Shown: positions 35,396 through 44,006 of the stretch, piece after piece
Layout: the number at the start of each line of letters is the position of its first letter
Numbering within the stretch: position 1 is the stretch's first letter
DNA from: Vibrio genomosp. F10 str. ZF-129
Lineage (GTDB): Bacteria; Pseudomonadota; Gammaproteobacteria; Enterobacterales; Vibrionaceae
Reading direction: 5' to 3'
Assembly: GCF_000287055.2 (NCBI RefSeq)
Contig: NZ_AJYQ02000018.1
Location: 56,248 to 120,247 of the forward strand
DNA length: 64,000 nucleotides
Made by a program: the position numbers and the translations under genes
Notes under the pieces: model-generated
The model's database searches: none
What the model was told of the DNA's origin: nothing
What the model saw: only the letters and a program-made list of their open reading frames with translations

Positions 35396-35415
35396 GCTTT
35401 ATCCTATTTTCAGGG

Positions 35416-36723
35416 CTACGAATTCTTCAGCCACACATCCTGATTGCCTTGGGCTTTCTTTTTGCGTTTTTTCTTACCGGAGCCTTCGGGTTTGGCCATC
35501 GGTTTATTGGCCGCTAACCAAGCTTCGCCGATACTTTCGTCGACTTCAAATCCGGCAACCTGTTCACGTTCAAGACGTATTTTGTTCTTCTTTTCTATGA
35601 TTTTGAAATGGTGGTAATCTTCATAATCAATCAACGATAACGCCAAACCGACTTCTCCAGCACGGCCACTTCGACCTATACGGTGCATGTAGTCTGATGG
35701 GCTTCTTGGCAAATCAAAGTTGATGACTACAGGCAGTTTTTCAATATCAAGACCGCGAGCGGCAATATCGGTTGCGATTAAGACTTCAATCTCACCCGAT
35801 TTAAATGCTTCAAGTATGCGAGTTCGTGAACCTTGCCCTTTGTCTCCGTGAAATACGTCGACTTCTATACCGCGCTTGTAAAGCTTGTCTGCTAAATGTT
35901 CACAGCTGTTCTTCGCGTTGACAAAAACCAGTGCTTGTCGCCATTGGTGCTGCTTTATTAAATGCGCTAATAAGGCGGTCTTTTCACCTTTGTTAACGGT
36001 AAACACGCGCTGTACTAGGGTACTTGCATCGCTGCTTTGTAATTGTATTTCTACAGGGTCGTTAAGAAGTTCTTGAGTGAGCGTTTGTACTTGTTCTGGA
36101 AACGTTGCTGAAAAAAGGAGCGTTTGTTTTTTCTTAGGTAGCAGGTCGAGTAATGATGAGAGTTCGTCAGTAAAACCAAGGCTCAACATTCGGTCTGCTT
36201 CATCTAATACTAATGTTTTTACTCTGTCGAGCTTGACTGCGTTACTAGAAATTAAATCAAGTAATCGGCCTGGTGTCGCGACCAAAATATCGCTACCGCC
36301 ACGCAATGCCAGCATTTGGGTATTCGCGGAAACACCACCAAAAACAGCCACGGTTTTCACCGCGCCGTTAAAGTGGACGGCATAAGATTTAATACTATCA
36401 GCCACCTGTTTCGCGAGTTCTCGCGTTGGAACCAACACTAGGGCTGTAACATAATTCCCACCAGTATGGCCTTTATTGCTGCCAGAGGGCTTTCCAGCCT
36501 GCTTTTGAGTGAAGACATCTTGCAATATTGGCAGCGCAAAGCTTGCTGTTTTACCAGAGCCGGTATTTGCCCCCGCGATTAAATCGCGTCCTGCTAACAC
36601 GCTTGGGATAGCTTGCGCTTGAATAGGCGTAGGAGATTGATATTCCATCTCAGTGAGTCGAGCAAGCAAGGGTTGAATAAGGCCAAGTTGGTTAAAGTTG
36701 GCTGGCGTTGTGGCTGTGGTCAT
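35416..36723 (-). CDS. DEAD-box RNA helicase (RhlE-like)
   Basis: A 435-residue ATP-dependent RNA helicase. Motifs in order: Q motif (YQSPTPIQAQAIP), I (ANTGSGKT), Ia (VLVPTRELAKQ), II (VLDEADRML), III (LLFSATFP), IV-V (LVFVNAKNSC; LIATDIAARGLD) and VI (YMHRIGRSGRAG). A basic Lys-rich tail (GSGKKKRKKKAQGN) follows, as in RhlE/SrmB types. It acts in RNA remodelling, often in ribosome assembly or cold growth. Which RhlE paralogue cannot be fixed by sequence reading. Confidence 0.93.
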   Translation of the reverse strand: MTTATTPANFNQLGLIQPLLARLTEMEYQSPTPIQAQAIPSVLAGRDLIAGANTGSGKTASFALPILQDVFTQKQAGKPSGSNKGHTGGNYVTALVLVPTRELAKQVADSIKSYAVHFNGAVKTVAVFGGVSANTQMLALRGGSDILVATPGRLLDLISSNAVKLDRVKTLVLDEADRMLSLGFTDELSSLLDLLPKKKQTLLFSATFPEQVQTLTQELLNDPVEIQLQSSDASTLVQRVFTVNKGEKTALLAHLIKQHQWRQALVFVNAKNSCEHLADKLYKRGIEVDVFHGDKGQGSRTRILEAFKSGEIEVLIATDIAARGLDIEKLPVVINFDLPRSPSDYMHRIGRSGRAGEVGLALSLIDYEDYHHFKIIEKKNKIRLEREQVAGFEVDESIGEAWLAANKPMAKPEGSGKKKRKKKAQGNQDVWLKNS

Positions 36724-36907
36724 TAAGTTAAGAGGCTCAGGCTAAAAATAGTAGCCGAGTATTTTAGCGTATTTATGCCTTGTTAAGTAGTGTCATGAAC
36801 AAAAGAGTCATGCCGCCTTATGCGAGTAAGAAGCATGTAGGACGCGTGTAGGGTGTCGACATTCCCCAAAGTCTGTTTACTGAAAGGCTCAGAATCGATC
36901 GAAACAG

Positions 36908-37441
36908 GTGGAAATCACATTGTTACTTAGACAAGATGCTTACAGTGAGAGGTTTGGCGAAGGGATAGGTAGATTGATTGTAATTAGAGAGTATAAAGAT
37001 TCTGATGCGAGCGCATTATTCGAGATCGTTTTTAATACGGTCCGCGTTATCAATCGTCGTGATTATTCTCAAGCTCAAGTCGAGGCATGGGCACCTGATT
37101 CGCAGGAGCCAGCGAACTGGAAACAGAGAATGAAAAGTTTGACCCCCTTTGTGGCCGTGATGGATGATGTGATTGTCGGTTATGCGGATTTACAACCTTG
37201 TGGGCTCATTGATCATTTCTTTTGTCATCATGGATATCAAGGGCAAGGCGTCGGTAAAGCGTTAATGACTCATGTCCTCGCTTCGGGTAATCAACGTGGC
37301 GTTAGACGTTTTTATTCAAACGTTAGCATTACGGCACGTCCGTTTTATGAACGCTTTGGCTTCACGGTTATACAAGAGCAGTACGTGGAAATGAGGGGAC
37401 AAAAGTTAAAGAACTTTGTGATGGAACACACTATTGATTAA
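36908..37441 (+). CDS. GNAT-family N-acetyltransferase
   Basis: A GNAT protein with acetyl-CoA motif YQGQGVGKALMTHVL and ARPFYERFGFTVIQEQYVEMRG near the C terminus, as in PhnO/ElaA-like acetyltransferases. The longest frame starts at GTG 36908 (177 residues) but has no clear ribosome site. A TTG at 36974, with GGATAGG just upstream, would give a typical compact N terminus (LIVIREYKDSD) and may be the true start. The substrate is unknown. Confidence 0.82.
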   Translation: MEITLLLRQDAYSERFGEGIGRLIVIREYKDSDASALFEIVFNTVRVINRRDYSQAQVEAWAPDSQEPANWKQRMKSLTPFVAVMDDVIVGYADLQPCGLIDHFFCHHGYQGQGVGKALMTHVLASGNQRGVRRFYSNVSITARPFYERFGFTVIQEQYVEMRGQKLKNFVMEHTID

Positions 37442-37543
37442 TGGCTCGCTTTAAGCGTGTTGCTTGTTAAGACATATATGAACTAAAAAGCTCGTAACGA
37501 ATCGCGAGCTTTTTGTATGAATGACTGTATGAGTACGGAAGTG

Positions 37544-37888
37544 TTATTTCTTCATCATTTTTGCAAGATCAGCAAATGGGTTGTGCGTCGCAGTCTCATG
37601 ATCGTCGAGTCTCGCTTCCGATTCCACGCCGTAACGGTCATGATCGGTGTATTTGGAGTGCTCATGATCATGACAGTAAAGGCATAATAACTCCCAGTTA
37701 CTTCCGTCTTCTGGATTGTTTGTGTGATCATGATCTTTATGGTGAACGGTCAGCTCGCGAAGATTGGAATATACAAATTCCCGTGCGCAGTTACCACACA
37801 CCCATGGGTAAAGTTTCAATGCTTTATCGCGGTAGCCACTTTCTTTACGTGCATATGCGGCGCTAGAGCCAGTGTAATCTGATGACAT
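37544..37888 (-). CDS. yajD: YajD-family HNH nuclease
   Basis: A 114-residue protein with zinc/HNH elements: CGNCAREFV, ELTVHHKDHDHTNNPEDGSNW and LLCLYCHDHEHSKY. This matches YajD, a conserved small HNH endonuclease-like protein of gammaproteobacteria whose substrate is not established. AGGATGGGA precedes the ATG. It is monocistronic and convergent with the GNAT gene. Confidence 0.9.
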   Translation of the reverse strand: MSSDYTGSSAAYARKESGYRDKALKLYPWVCGNCAREFVYSNLRELTVHHKDHDHTNNPEDGSNWELLCLYCHDHEHSKYTDHDRYGVESEARLDDHETATHNPFADLAKMMKK

Positions 37889-38035
37889 GTCCCATCCTAT
37901 CTTGTTTTATATTACTTTTTTATATTGCTTTATTATGTAGCTTCGTATTTTGACCGAAATCTTATCGCATGAGTGTATCACAATTTTTTCAAAGCCCCAT
38001 TTCCCTAATGGGTATCGATGGCTCGAAATTAGATC

Positions 38036-38056
38036 TAGACGACTGGTCTAATTTGA
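38036..38056 (+). promoter_or_regulatory. TetR operator 1, upstream of tetR
   Basis: TAGACGACTGGTCTA is an inverted repeat TAGAC-N5-GTCTA, 20 bp before the regulator start. The 21 bp are repeated exactly at 38727-38747. The TAGAC/GTCTA half-sites resemble those of NemR-type TetR proteins. Confidence 0.85.
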
Positions 38057-38070
38057 TTTACAGTTGCGGT

Positions 38071-38664
38071 ATGAATACAAAAACAAACGATACACGACAG
38101 CATATTTTGGATGTCGGTTACCAGTTACTCGTCGCGAAAGGCTTCACCAGTGTTGGTTTGTCGACATTGTTAAAAACAGCCGATGTGCCGAAAGGTTCTT
38201 TTTATCACTACTTTAAGTCGAAAGAACAGTTTGGTGAGGCGTTAATCGAAGACTATTTTAGCCAGTATATTGAACGGATAAATCACCTATTAACGCACAG
38301 TGAAGGCAGTGGGCGACAAAGGCTACTGAGCTACTTTGATTTGTGGCTCAATGTGGAAGATGGTCGCTGTAACGCGTATAAATGCTTGGTGGTAAAACTC
38401 AGTGCTGAAGTCTCGGATTTATCCCCTTCAATGCGAGAAGCTTTATTACAAGGGGCGACTCAAGTGATCGCTGCTTTGGGTCAATGCATACAAAGTGGTA
38501 TCGAAGATGGTTCAATTGATACTAGTGTTAATGGAATAGATAGCCATTCGATGGCTCAAACTCTTTATCATCAATGGCTTGGTGCAAGCTTAATGAGTAA
38601 GCTCACTCAGAACCAAGAAGGTCTTGAGCAAGCCATGACAATAACAAAACAGCTGTTGAAATAA
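38071..38664 (+). CDS. TetR-family repressor (NemR-like)
   Basis: A 197-residue repressor. The N-terminal HTH is GYQLLVAKGFTSVGLSTLLKTADVPKGSFYHYFKSKE, followed by the helical ligand domain. The frame is open for 34 codons further upstream, but those codons include the operator, so the ATG at 38071 (MNTKTNDTRQ) is chosen. Two identical operator copies, before its own gene and before the next gene, argue for autoregulation and control of the downstream curA-GST unit. NemR-like proteins respond to reactive electrophiles. Confidence 0.9.
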   Translation: MNTKTNDTRQHILDVGYQLLVAKGFTSVGLSTLLKTADVPKGSFYHYFKSKEQFGEALIEDYFSQYIERINHLLTHSEGSGRQRLLSYFDLWLNVEDGRCNAYKCLVVKLSAEVSDLSPSMREALLQGATQVIAALGQCIQSGIEDGSIDTSVNGIDSHSMAQTLYHQWLGASLMSKLTQNQEGLEQAMTITKQLLK

Positions 38665-38683
38665 CCTTTCGACTAAAAAAAGA

Positions 38684-38716
38684 GAATGCCGCCTAAAATT
38701 TGGGCGGTATTTTTTG
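38684..38716 (+). terminator. Terminator after tetR
   Basis: ATGCCGCC and GGGCGGTAT arms around an 8-nt loop followed by a run of T. It separates tetR from curA, which has its own operator-promoter. Confidence 0.8.
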
Positions 38717-38726
38717 AAAATAACAA

Positions 38727-38747
38727 TAGACGACTGGTCTAATTTGA
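38727..38747 (+). promoter_or_regulatory. TetR operator 2, upstream of curA-like gene
   Basis: An exact 21-bp copy of operator 1, centred on TAGAC-N5-GTCTA, 31 bp before the oxidoreductase start. Confidence 0.88.
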
Positions 38748-38778
38748 CCGGTTTATAATGACACAAAAGGAACAACCT

Positions 38779-39810
38779 ATGACTCAACCTATTAACCGCC
38801 AAATCGTACTGGCTTCTCGTCCTGTTGGGGCACCTACTCAGCACGATTTTCGCATTGAAAATGCTGAAGTACCAACTATTGGTGAAGGTGAAATGTTACT
38901 TCGCAGCATTTACCTGTCTCTAGACCCTTACATGCGTGGACGCATGAGTGCGGCTAAATCTTATGCAGATCCTGTTGACATCGATGATGTCATGGTCGGC
39001 GCGACCGTGTGTCAGGTTGAGCAGTCAAACCATACTGACTTTCCAGTGGGTGAATGGGTTCTGGCGTACACCGGTTGGCAGGATTATGGGGTGTCGAATG
39101 GAGAAGGACTGATCAAATTGGGGCAAGATCCTCAACATCCTTCTTTTGCTTTAGGAATTATGGGCATGCCAGGCTTCACCGCTTATATGGGCCTACTAGA
39201 TATTGGTCAACCTAAAGCGGGTGATACGCTTGTGGTGGCCGCGGCAACTGGCGCAGTGGGTGCAACGGTAGGGCAAATAGGTAAGCTTAACGGCTGCCGT
39301 GTGATTGGTGTTGCTGGTGGTGAAGAAAAATGCCGTTATGCAAAGGAAACTTTGGGCTTTGATGAATGCATTGATCATAAAGCCGAGGATTTTGCAGAAC
39401 AATTAGCAGCGGTTTGTACCGATGGCATCGACGTGTATTTCGAAAACGTTGGTGGGAAAGTCTTTGATGCTGTGCTGCCGTTACTCAACACAGGAGCTCG
39501 TGTCCCTCTGTGCGGCCTGATTTCTCAGTACAACGCGACTTCATTACCTGATGGACCTGACCGTATGTCACTGTTAATGGGGACGTTACTGGTTAAGCGT
39601 ATCAAGATGCAAGGTTTCATCATTTTTGATGACTACGCACATCGATACAATGAGTTTGCACAACAAATGAGCGCTTGGCTAGCCGAAGGAAAAATGCAAT
39701 ACCGTGAGCATTTGGTTGAGGGACTAGAGAACGCACCTGACGCGTTTATCGGTTTATTAGAAGGGAAAAACTTCGGCAAACTCGTTGTTCAGGTTAATCA
39801 ACCAAAATAA
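38779..39810 (+). CDS. NADPH-dependent MDR oxidoreductase (CurA/YncB-like)
   Basis: A 343-residue zinc-independent medium-chain dehydrogenase/reductase that reduces the double bond of alpha,beta-unsaturated carbonyls. The nucleotide site AAATGAVGATVGQIGKLNGC, YLSLDPYMRGRMS and DVYFENVGGKVFDAVLP are typical of the CurA/leukotriene-B4 reductase group. The ATG at 38779 has AAGGAAC 7 bp upstream; the ATG 21 bp earlier has none. It is repressed by the adjacent TetR through operator 2 and is followed 15 bp later by a GST gene in the same operon. Confidence 0.9.
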   Translation: MTQPINRQIVLASRPVGAPTQHDFRIENAEVPTIGEGEMLLRSIYLSLDPYMRGRMSAAKSYADPVDIDDVMVGATVCQVEQSNHTDFPVGEWVLAYTGWQDYGVSNGEGLIKLGQDPQHPSFALGIMGMPGFTAYMGLLDIGQPKAGDTLVVAAATGAVGATVGQIGKLNGCRVIGVAGGEEKCRYAKETLGFDECIDHKAEDFAEQLAAVCTDGIDVYFENVGGKVFDAVLPLLNTGARVPLCGLISQYNATSLPDGPDRMSLLMGTLLVKRIKMQGFIIFDDYAHRYNEFAQQMSAWLAEGKMQYREHLVEGLENAPDAFIGLLEGKNFGKLVVQVNQPK

Positions 39811-39825
39811 AAATAAGGATTCATT

Positions 39826-40443
39826 ATGATTACGTTGCATCACTTAAACAAATCACGTTCAAAACGCATTATTTGGTTGCTGGAAGAGCTCAAATTACCT
39901 TATATAGTCACGCCTTACCTTCGAGACAATGTGACTTTTTTGGCTCCGCCTGAATTAAAAAGTATTCACCCGCTTGGTAAGTCTCCAGTGATTGAGGATG
40001 ATGGGTTGATTGTCACTGAATCAGGAGCGATTACTGAATATCTGATTGATATGTATGGGAAAGGGGAACTGGCTCCAGCGAGAGGGACTCGCGCATACAC
40101 TGAGTACTCTCAGTGGTTACATTTTGCGGAAAGTTCAGCCATGCTGCCATTGTTATTGAAGCTGTTTGTCACGAAAGATGGCTGTAAAACCAACTTTTTA
40201 GCAGACTACGCGGATGCGGAAACAATGAAAGTCCTGAGCTATTTTGATCAAAGCTTGGAAGGCAAAACCTATTTGGTTGAAGAGCGATTAACGGGCGCAG
40301 ACATCATGATGTCATTCATTGTTGAAAATCTGGTGTCCAATGGCACTATCGAGCATTTTAACAATCTCAAACGATACGCCAAGCAGCTAGCCACTCATAG
40401 TGCGTTCTCGAAAGCGGATCAAGTTGAAAGCCAGTATTCGTAA
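39826..40443 (+). CDS. Glutathione S-transferase family protein
   Basis: A 205-residue GST. The N-terminal thioredoxin-like domain starts MITLHHLNKSRSKRIIWLLEEL and contains the cis-Pro region PLGKSPVIEDDG and the glutathione-binding TESGAI. The helical C-terminal domain includes GKTYLVEERLTGADIMMSF, the usual N-capping box. AAGGATTC precedes the ATG. It is co-transcribed with the curA-like gene, which fits conjugation of the same electrophiles that the reductase reduces. Confidence 0.92.
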   Translation: MITLHHLNKSRSKRIIWLLEELKLPYIVTPYLRDNVTFLAPPELKSIHPLGKSPVIEDDGLIVTESGAITEYLIDMYGKGELAPARGTRAYTEYSQWLHFAESSAMLPLLLKLFVTKDGCKTNFLADYADAETMKVLSYFDQSLEGKTYLVEERLTGADIMMSFIVENLVSNGTIEHFNNLKRYAKQLATHSAFSKADQVESQYS

Positions 40444-40483
40444 GTTCAGCGAAAAATGAGTCCGGTAATTGTTATCCCTTACT

Positions 40484-40520
40484 AAAAAAATGGTCTAAGT
40501 TTTACTTAGGCCATTTTTTA
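40484..40520. terminator. Bidirectional terminator after GST
   Basis: TGGTCTAAGT and ACTTAGGCCA arms flanked by A and T runs on both sides, between two converging genes. Confidence 0.88.
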
Positions 40521-40544
40521 TCACGGTGTGGTGAGTCGTTTAGA

Positions 40545-41015
40545 TTAGCGTTCTTCTGCCGTATTAAGTGTTTTCTTATCGTTGAGGTTGGCGTAGGTAT
40601 GTAAGAGCTCAGTCAGTGTTTTGACCCACTCGAATGCGTCTTGAGGTGTCTTTTTCAACAAGGTCTCAACATGTTCACAATGCGTTTCAAGTGTAATGGC
40701 TTGTTCCAAATTGAAGGAAATGGCATAAAAATGCCAAAGGACTAAACGAGTCATTCGTTCACTGTTTTGTTTGGCGTTATCAGAGTCATCAAACGCTTGC
40801 TGAATTTCACTAAGGGCAATGGCATTCATGCGAAGTGTTGCATCTAAACGGGCTGACATCATGCGTTCTTCACTGTCGATTTCTTCTTGCTCGAACGTGA
40901 ACAGTTCGCTCATGACATCTTCGGGTACCATTTTGCTGATCATCCGAACACTAAATTCTTCAAGTTCATGGCGTGGCATGGTGACAAGGCAGTTAAAGGT
41001 ATAATCACGAAGCAT
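40545..41015 (-). CDS. Hypothetical helical protein
   Basis: A 156-residue soluble protein with no family I recognise. It is acidic and predominantly helical (EEFSVRMISKMVPEDVMSELF; LFTFEQEEIDSEERMMSARLDATLRMNA). No signal peptide or motif is visible. It is a single gene converging on the GST gene. Confidence 0.65.
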   Translation of the reverse strand: MLRDYTFNCLVTMPRHELEEFSVRMISKMVPEDVMSELFTFEQEEIDSEERMMSARLDATLRMNAIALSEIQQAFDDSDNAKQNSERMTRLVLWHFYAISFNLEQAITLETHCEHVETLLKKTPQDAFEWVKTLTELLHTYANLNDKKTLNTAEER

Positions 41016-41276
41016 AAGAAAGTCACTAATAAGACAGAAATTGAAGCAGCATTCTAACCACTGTGATCAAATTTACCAATGTTTATCCTTAGAATGTGTT
41101 CCTTCAATGATGAGCCAATAAAAAATTTAGAGTCAGAATCTAAAATCAAGAGTTACTGCATAAATGTTTAAAAAATACAGTAAAAATCACATTCCATTGT
41201 TGAATGATAGTGATTTTATCAATAGAATTTGAGAATAATAATCAGTCGGTGAAACCAATCGACGCATGGAGGCTAG

Positions 41277-42017
41277 ATGAGTATCCAGACAGCGAAAGCG
41301 TCGGCGAATCCGAATAAACAACAAGACAGCACGGTCAGTACACTCAATAGCACAGACGCGTTAGCGATGATTGAGCATGGTAGTGAAATGACGATTACCG
41401 TGACGACGCCTATTGGAAGAAAGTTTCGCTGTACGACCCAGTTTATAGGTACTCACCCAGACAACCTGATCTTGATAGAGATACCGTCAGTATCGAAAGA
41501 TGAACTTGCTTTTTTCTTTCAAACTGGGTTTTTACTGAATGTGCGTGGGATATCCCCAAGAGGGGAAGGGGCACAAATTCACTTTAAGTCTCAAATCCAA
41601 CATGTCATCGAAGATCCACTTGCCATGATCGCAATCTCTATTCCCAATGGTATGCAGGTTACCCAATTGAGAAAAGAAGCGCGCTATGAAATTAATTTGA
41701 TGGGGGCGGTTGTTCAAGGCGATAGCAAAACGCAGTGTGAGATTCGTGACCTTTCGAAAAGTGGTTGCCGTTTCTTTACGCCTCCTTTAGGCCGGACTTT
41801 TCAAGTTGGGGATACGATCGCTATCGATCTTCACCACACGATTGACCAGCCGAAATGCCCTCCTTTAATCGGCAAAATCTGTAACCTACAACGCTCAGCT
41901 CATTACTCTCGCTATGGTTTGCAATTTGATGATGTGGGCCAAGCCAATGTAAAAGTCTTATTGTCACGCCTTAAGTTCAATGGCACCAAATTGGCCTTTG
42001 CCAATAGGAAAAAGTAA
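41277..42017 (+). CDS. PilZ-domain cyclic-di-GMP receptor (PlzD/YcgR-like)
   Basis: A 246-residue two-domain protein. The N-terminal YcgR-like beta domain (about 25-130) is followed by a PilZ domain. The c-di-GMP motifs are both intact: RKEAR near residue 133 and DLSKSGCR near residue 157. Size and layout match V. cholerae PlzD and flagellar-brake YcgR proteins, so it would reduce swimming or affect surface behaviour when c-di-GMP is high. GGAGGC lies 5 bp before the ATG. Confidence 0.88.
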   Translation: MSIQTAKASANPNKQQDSTVSTLNSTDALAMIEHGSEMTITVTTPIGRKFRCTTQFIGTHPDNLILIEIPSVSKDELAFFFQTGFLLNVRGISPRGEGAQIHFKSQIQHVIEDPLAMIAISIPNGMQVTQLRKEARYEINLMGAVVQGDSKTQCEIRDLSKSGCRFFTPPLGRTFQVGDTIAIDLHHTIDQPKCPPLIGKICNLQRSAHYSRYGLQFDDVGQANVKVLLSRLKFNGTKLAFANRKK

Positions 42018-42250
42018 TCAACCCTATTGCATTAATGAAGTCTAATTGTGTCTAGCCTTCTTTTTATAGGTTGACATGTGGCTGCAATTTCCTCTTTGTT
42101 GTCTATTAAATACTCTGTTACTTTTTAAGGCCTTATCTGATGATCTAAATCGTTGAAGTTGAATGGTTAGGTGATTAGAATCGACGCTATTGTATTGAAG
42201 TAAGGTAGACACTGATTGTGGTGTCATGCTCTCAATGGTGTCGTCTAACC

Positions 42251-42352
42251 ATGCCTAGAAAACAACCACGTAAAATCAGTCCATTATTGGCTCTGGCGTA
42301 TATTATTATCATATTTGGCCCCGCTATTTGGCTTGGACATATTTTTGGATAG
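42251..42352 (+). CDS. Possible 33-residue single-helix membrane protein
   Basis: An ATG frame of 33 codons with a basic N terminus (MPRKQPRKISP) followed by a hydrophobic stretch (LLALAYIIIIFGPAIWLGHI) that would span the membrane. A strong hairpin terminator begins 25 bp after the stop. No ribosome site is clear. The basic head plus one helix is the usual shape of small bacterial membrane proteins. Confidence 0.45.
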   Translation: MPRKQPRKISPLLALAYIIIIFGPAIWLGHIFG

Positions 42353-42376
42353 TACTGGGATGTGATATTTTTTTGA

Positions 42377-42404
42377 AATGGCCTAAGTGTATTCTTAGGC
42401 CATT
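42377..42404. terminator. Terminator after small ORF
   Basis: AATGGCCTAAG and CTTAGGCCATT form an 11-bp stem around TGTATT, with a weak T-rich tail (TCTGTTTTG). Confidence 0.8.
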
Positions 42405-42519
42405 TCTGTTTTGTAGGCGCCCGAATTTATAAGTGCCCAAAGTCGATGGTAGTTTTCTCCTTACCTGTTAAATCCGCTAAAATGACCGAAGCAATCAGAC
42501 TAACAACAAGGATCATCGC

Positions 42520-43812
42520 GTGAAAAATAGCTTTATTGATGGCTCAACACTCTATCGACAACATACCTTTTTATTGCCGCTCAACTATCAAGAAACGGAG
42601 AGTGAACAGATTCAGGTTTTTGCACGGGAATTGGTCGATCTTGCGAAAGTTCATCAAGACCTACCTTGGCTTGTATACTTTCAAGGTGGGCCAGGCTTCC
42701 CTTCACCGCGAGCAAGTGGCGACTCAGGCTGGATAAAGCGTGCACTTCAAGAATATCGTGTCTTACTGCTTGATCAACGAGGAACAGGCATGAGCTCGCC
42801 GATCAATCAAGAGACCCTTGCTCATTTAACACCAATTGAGCAGGCTGATTATCTTTCACACTTCAGAGCCGATAACATTGTCCGTGACGCCGAATCGATT
42901 CGTCAGCAGTTTGGCGTTCAACAGTGGGCAACGCTAGGGCAAAGTTTTGGCGGATTCTGCACGCTTACTTATCTGTCAATGTTTCCAGACAGTTTGCTAC
43001 GCTGTTATGTTACTGGAGGTATTCCTTCTCTTTCTCGACATGCGTATGATGTCTACCAGGCGACTTACAAGCGTGTCACCGATAAAAACAACGCATTTTT
43101 TGCTCAGTTTCCCCAAGCACAGCAACAGTGTTGTGAGATTGCACAGTATTTAATTGAAAATGACGTGACATTACCGAATGGTCAAATGTTTACGGTTGAA
43201 CAGTTTCAGCTGATTGGCATTAATCTGGGCCGAGGTGACGCACATTTACCCCTTTATTACACGTTAGAAAGTGCGTTTATTGACGTTAATGGCAAGAAAC
43301 AACTGAGTTACGGCTTCTTGAACCAAATGCAGCAAGAACAAAGCTATCTGACCAACCCTATCTATGCGATTTTACATGAATCTATTTACTGCCAAGAGTT
43401 TGCATCCAATTGGTCTGCACATCGGGTTCGTGAGAAAAATAGTGCGTTTAATTATCAAGTTGGTGATCGGTTCTGGTTTACTGGAGAAATGGTGTACCCG
43501 TGGATGTTTGATCAACTAGAGACATTAAAACCGCTGCGAGATGCCGCGCACCTCTTGGCACAAAAACAAGATTGGGAAGCGATATACCACCCCGATGTTT
43601 TAAGCCAAAATACCGTCCCTTTAGCGTGCGTAGCCTATGCCGATGACATGTATGTAGAACTTGACTATACAAGAGAAACCTTGGCAGCGATTCCAATGTC
43701 TAAAGTTTGGATTACTAACGAGTATGAGCACAACGGTATTGGTGTCGATGGTGAAAAGATTCTTGACCGTTTAGTTACCATGGCCAATGCACTCGATAAT
43801 TTGCCTAAGTAG
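42520..43812 (+). CDS. Proline iminopeptidase-like alpha/beta hydrolase (peptidase S33)
   Basis: A 430-residue cytoplasmic hydrolase. GGPGFPSPR is the oxyanion-hole motif of prolyl iminopeptidases, DQRGTGMSSP follows, and the nucleophile elbow is GQSFGG. The C-terminal EHNGIG supplies the catalytic His. Its length matches the longer Aeromonas-type iminopeptidases (about 425 residues), which release N-terminal proline from peptides. The start is GTG, with AAGGA 7 bp upstream. The stop codon lies within a TAAGTAG tandem repeat. Confidence 0.9.
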   Translation: MKNSFIDGSTLYRQHTFLLPLNYQETESEQIQVFARELVDLAKVHQDLPWLVYFQGGPGFPSPRASGDSGWIKRALQEYRVLLLDQRGTGMSSPINQETLAHLTPIEQADYLSHFRADNIVRDAESIRQQFGVQQWATLGQSFGGFCTLTYLSMFPDSLLRCYVTGGIPSLSRHAYDVYQATYKRVTDKNNAFFAQFPQAQQQCCEIAQYLIENDVTLPNGQMFTVEQFQLIGINLGRGDAHLPLYYTLESAFIDVNGKKQLSYGFLNQMQQEQSYLTNPIYAILHESIYCQEFASNWSAHRVREKNSAFNYQVGDRFWFTGEMVYPWMFDQLETLKPLRDAAHLLAQKQDWEAIYHPDVLSQNTVPLACVAYADDMYVELDYTRETLAAIPMSKVWITNEYEHNGIGVDGEKILDRLVTMANALDNLPK

Positions 43813-43854
43813 TAAGTAGTAAGTAGTAAGTAGTAAGTAGTAAGTAACAAGTAG
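43806..43854. repeat. TAAGTAG heptamer tandem repeat at a stop codon
   Basis: Five perfect TAAGTAG copies (43806-43840) then TAAGTAA and CAAGTAG. The first copy contains the in-frame TAG stop of the iminopeptidase gene. A 7-bp period puts stop codons in all three frames, so slippage would not extend the protein. Confidence 0.92.
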
Positions 43855-44006
43855 CCCATCAAAGCCGTTAGTAATCCGTTCTCGTTTAAGGCGAGGTGGG
43901 CTCGTACCAGCCGAACATCCTATATCAATAGAATGCTAGATAGATCGAATCGAGATATTCAGCGTTGTGCTATCTTTATAGAAAATAAATACATAGGGAT
44001 AATGTA

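Larger units (their letters stand above)
42018..42519. other. Spacer between PilZ and iminopeptidase genes
   Basis: A 502-bp gap. It contains the possible 33-residue membrane protein (42251-42352), the terminator at 42377-42404 and the promoter of the next gene. Nothing else was recognised. Confidence 0.5.
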
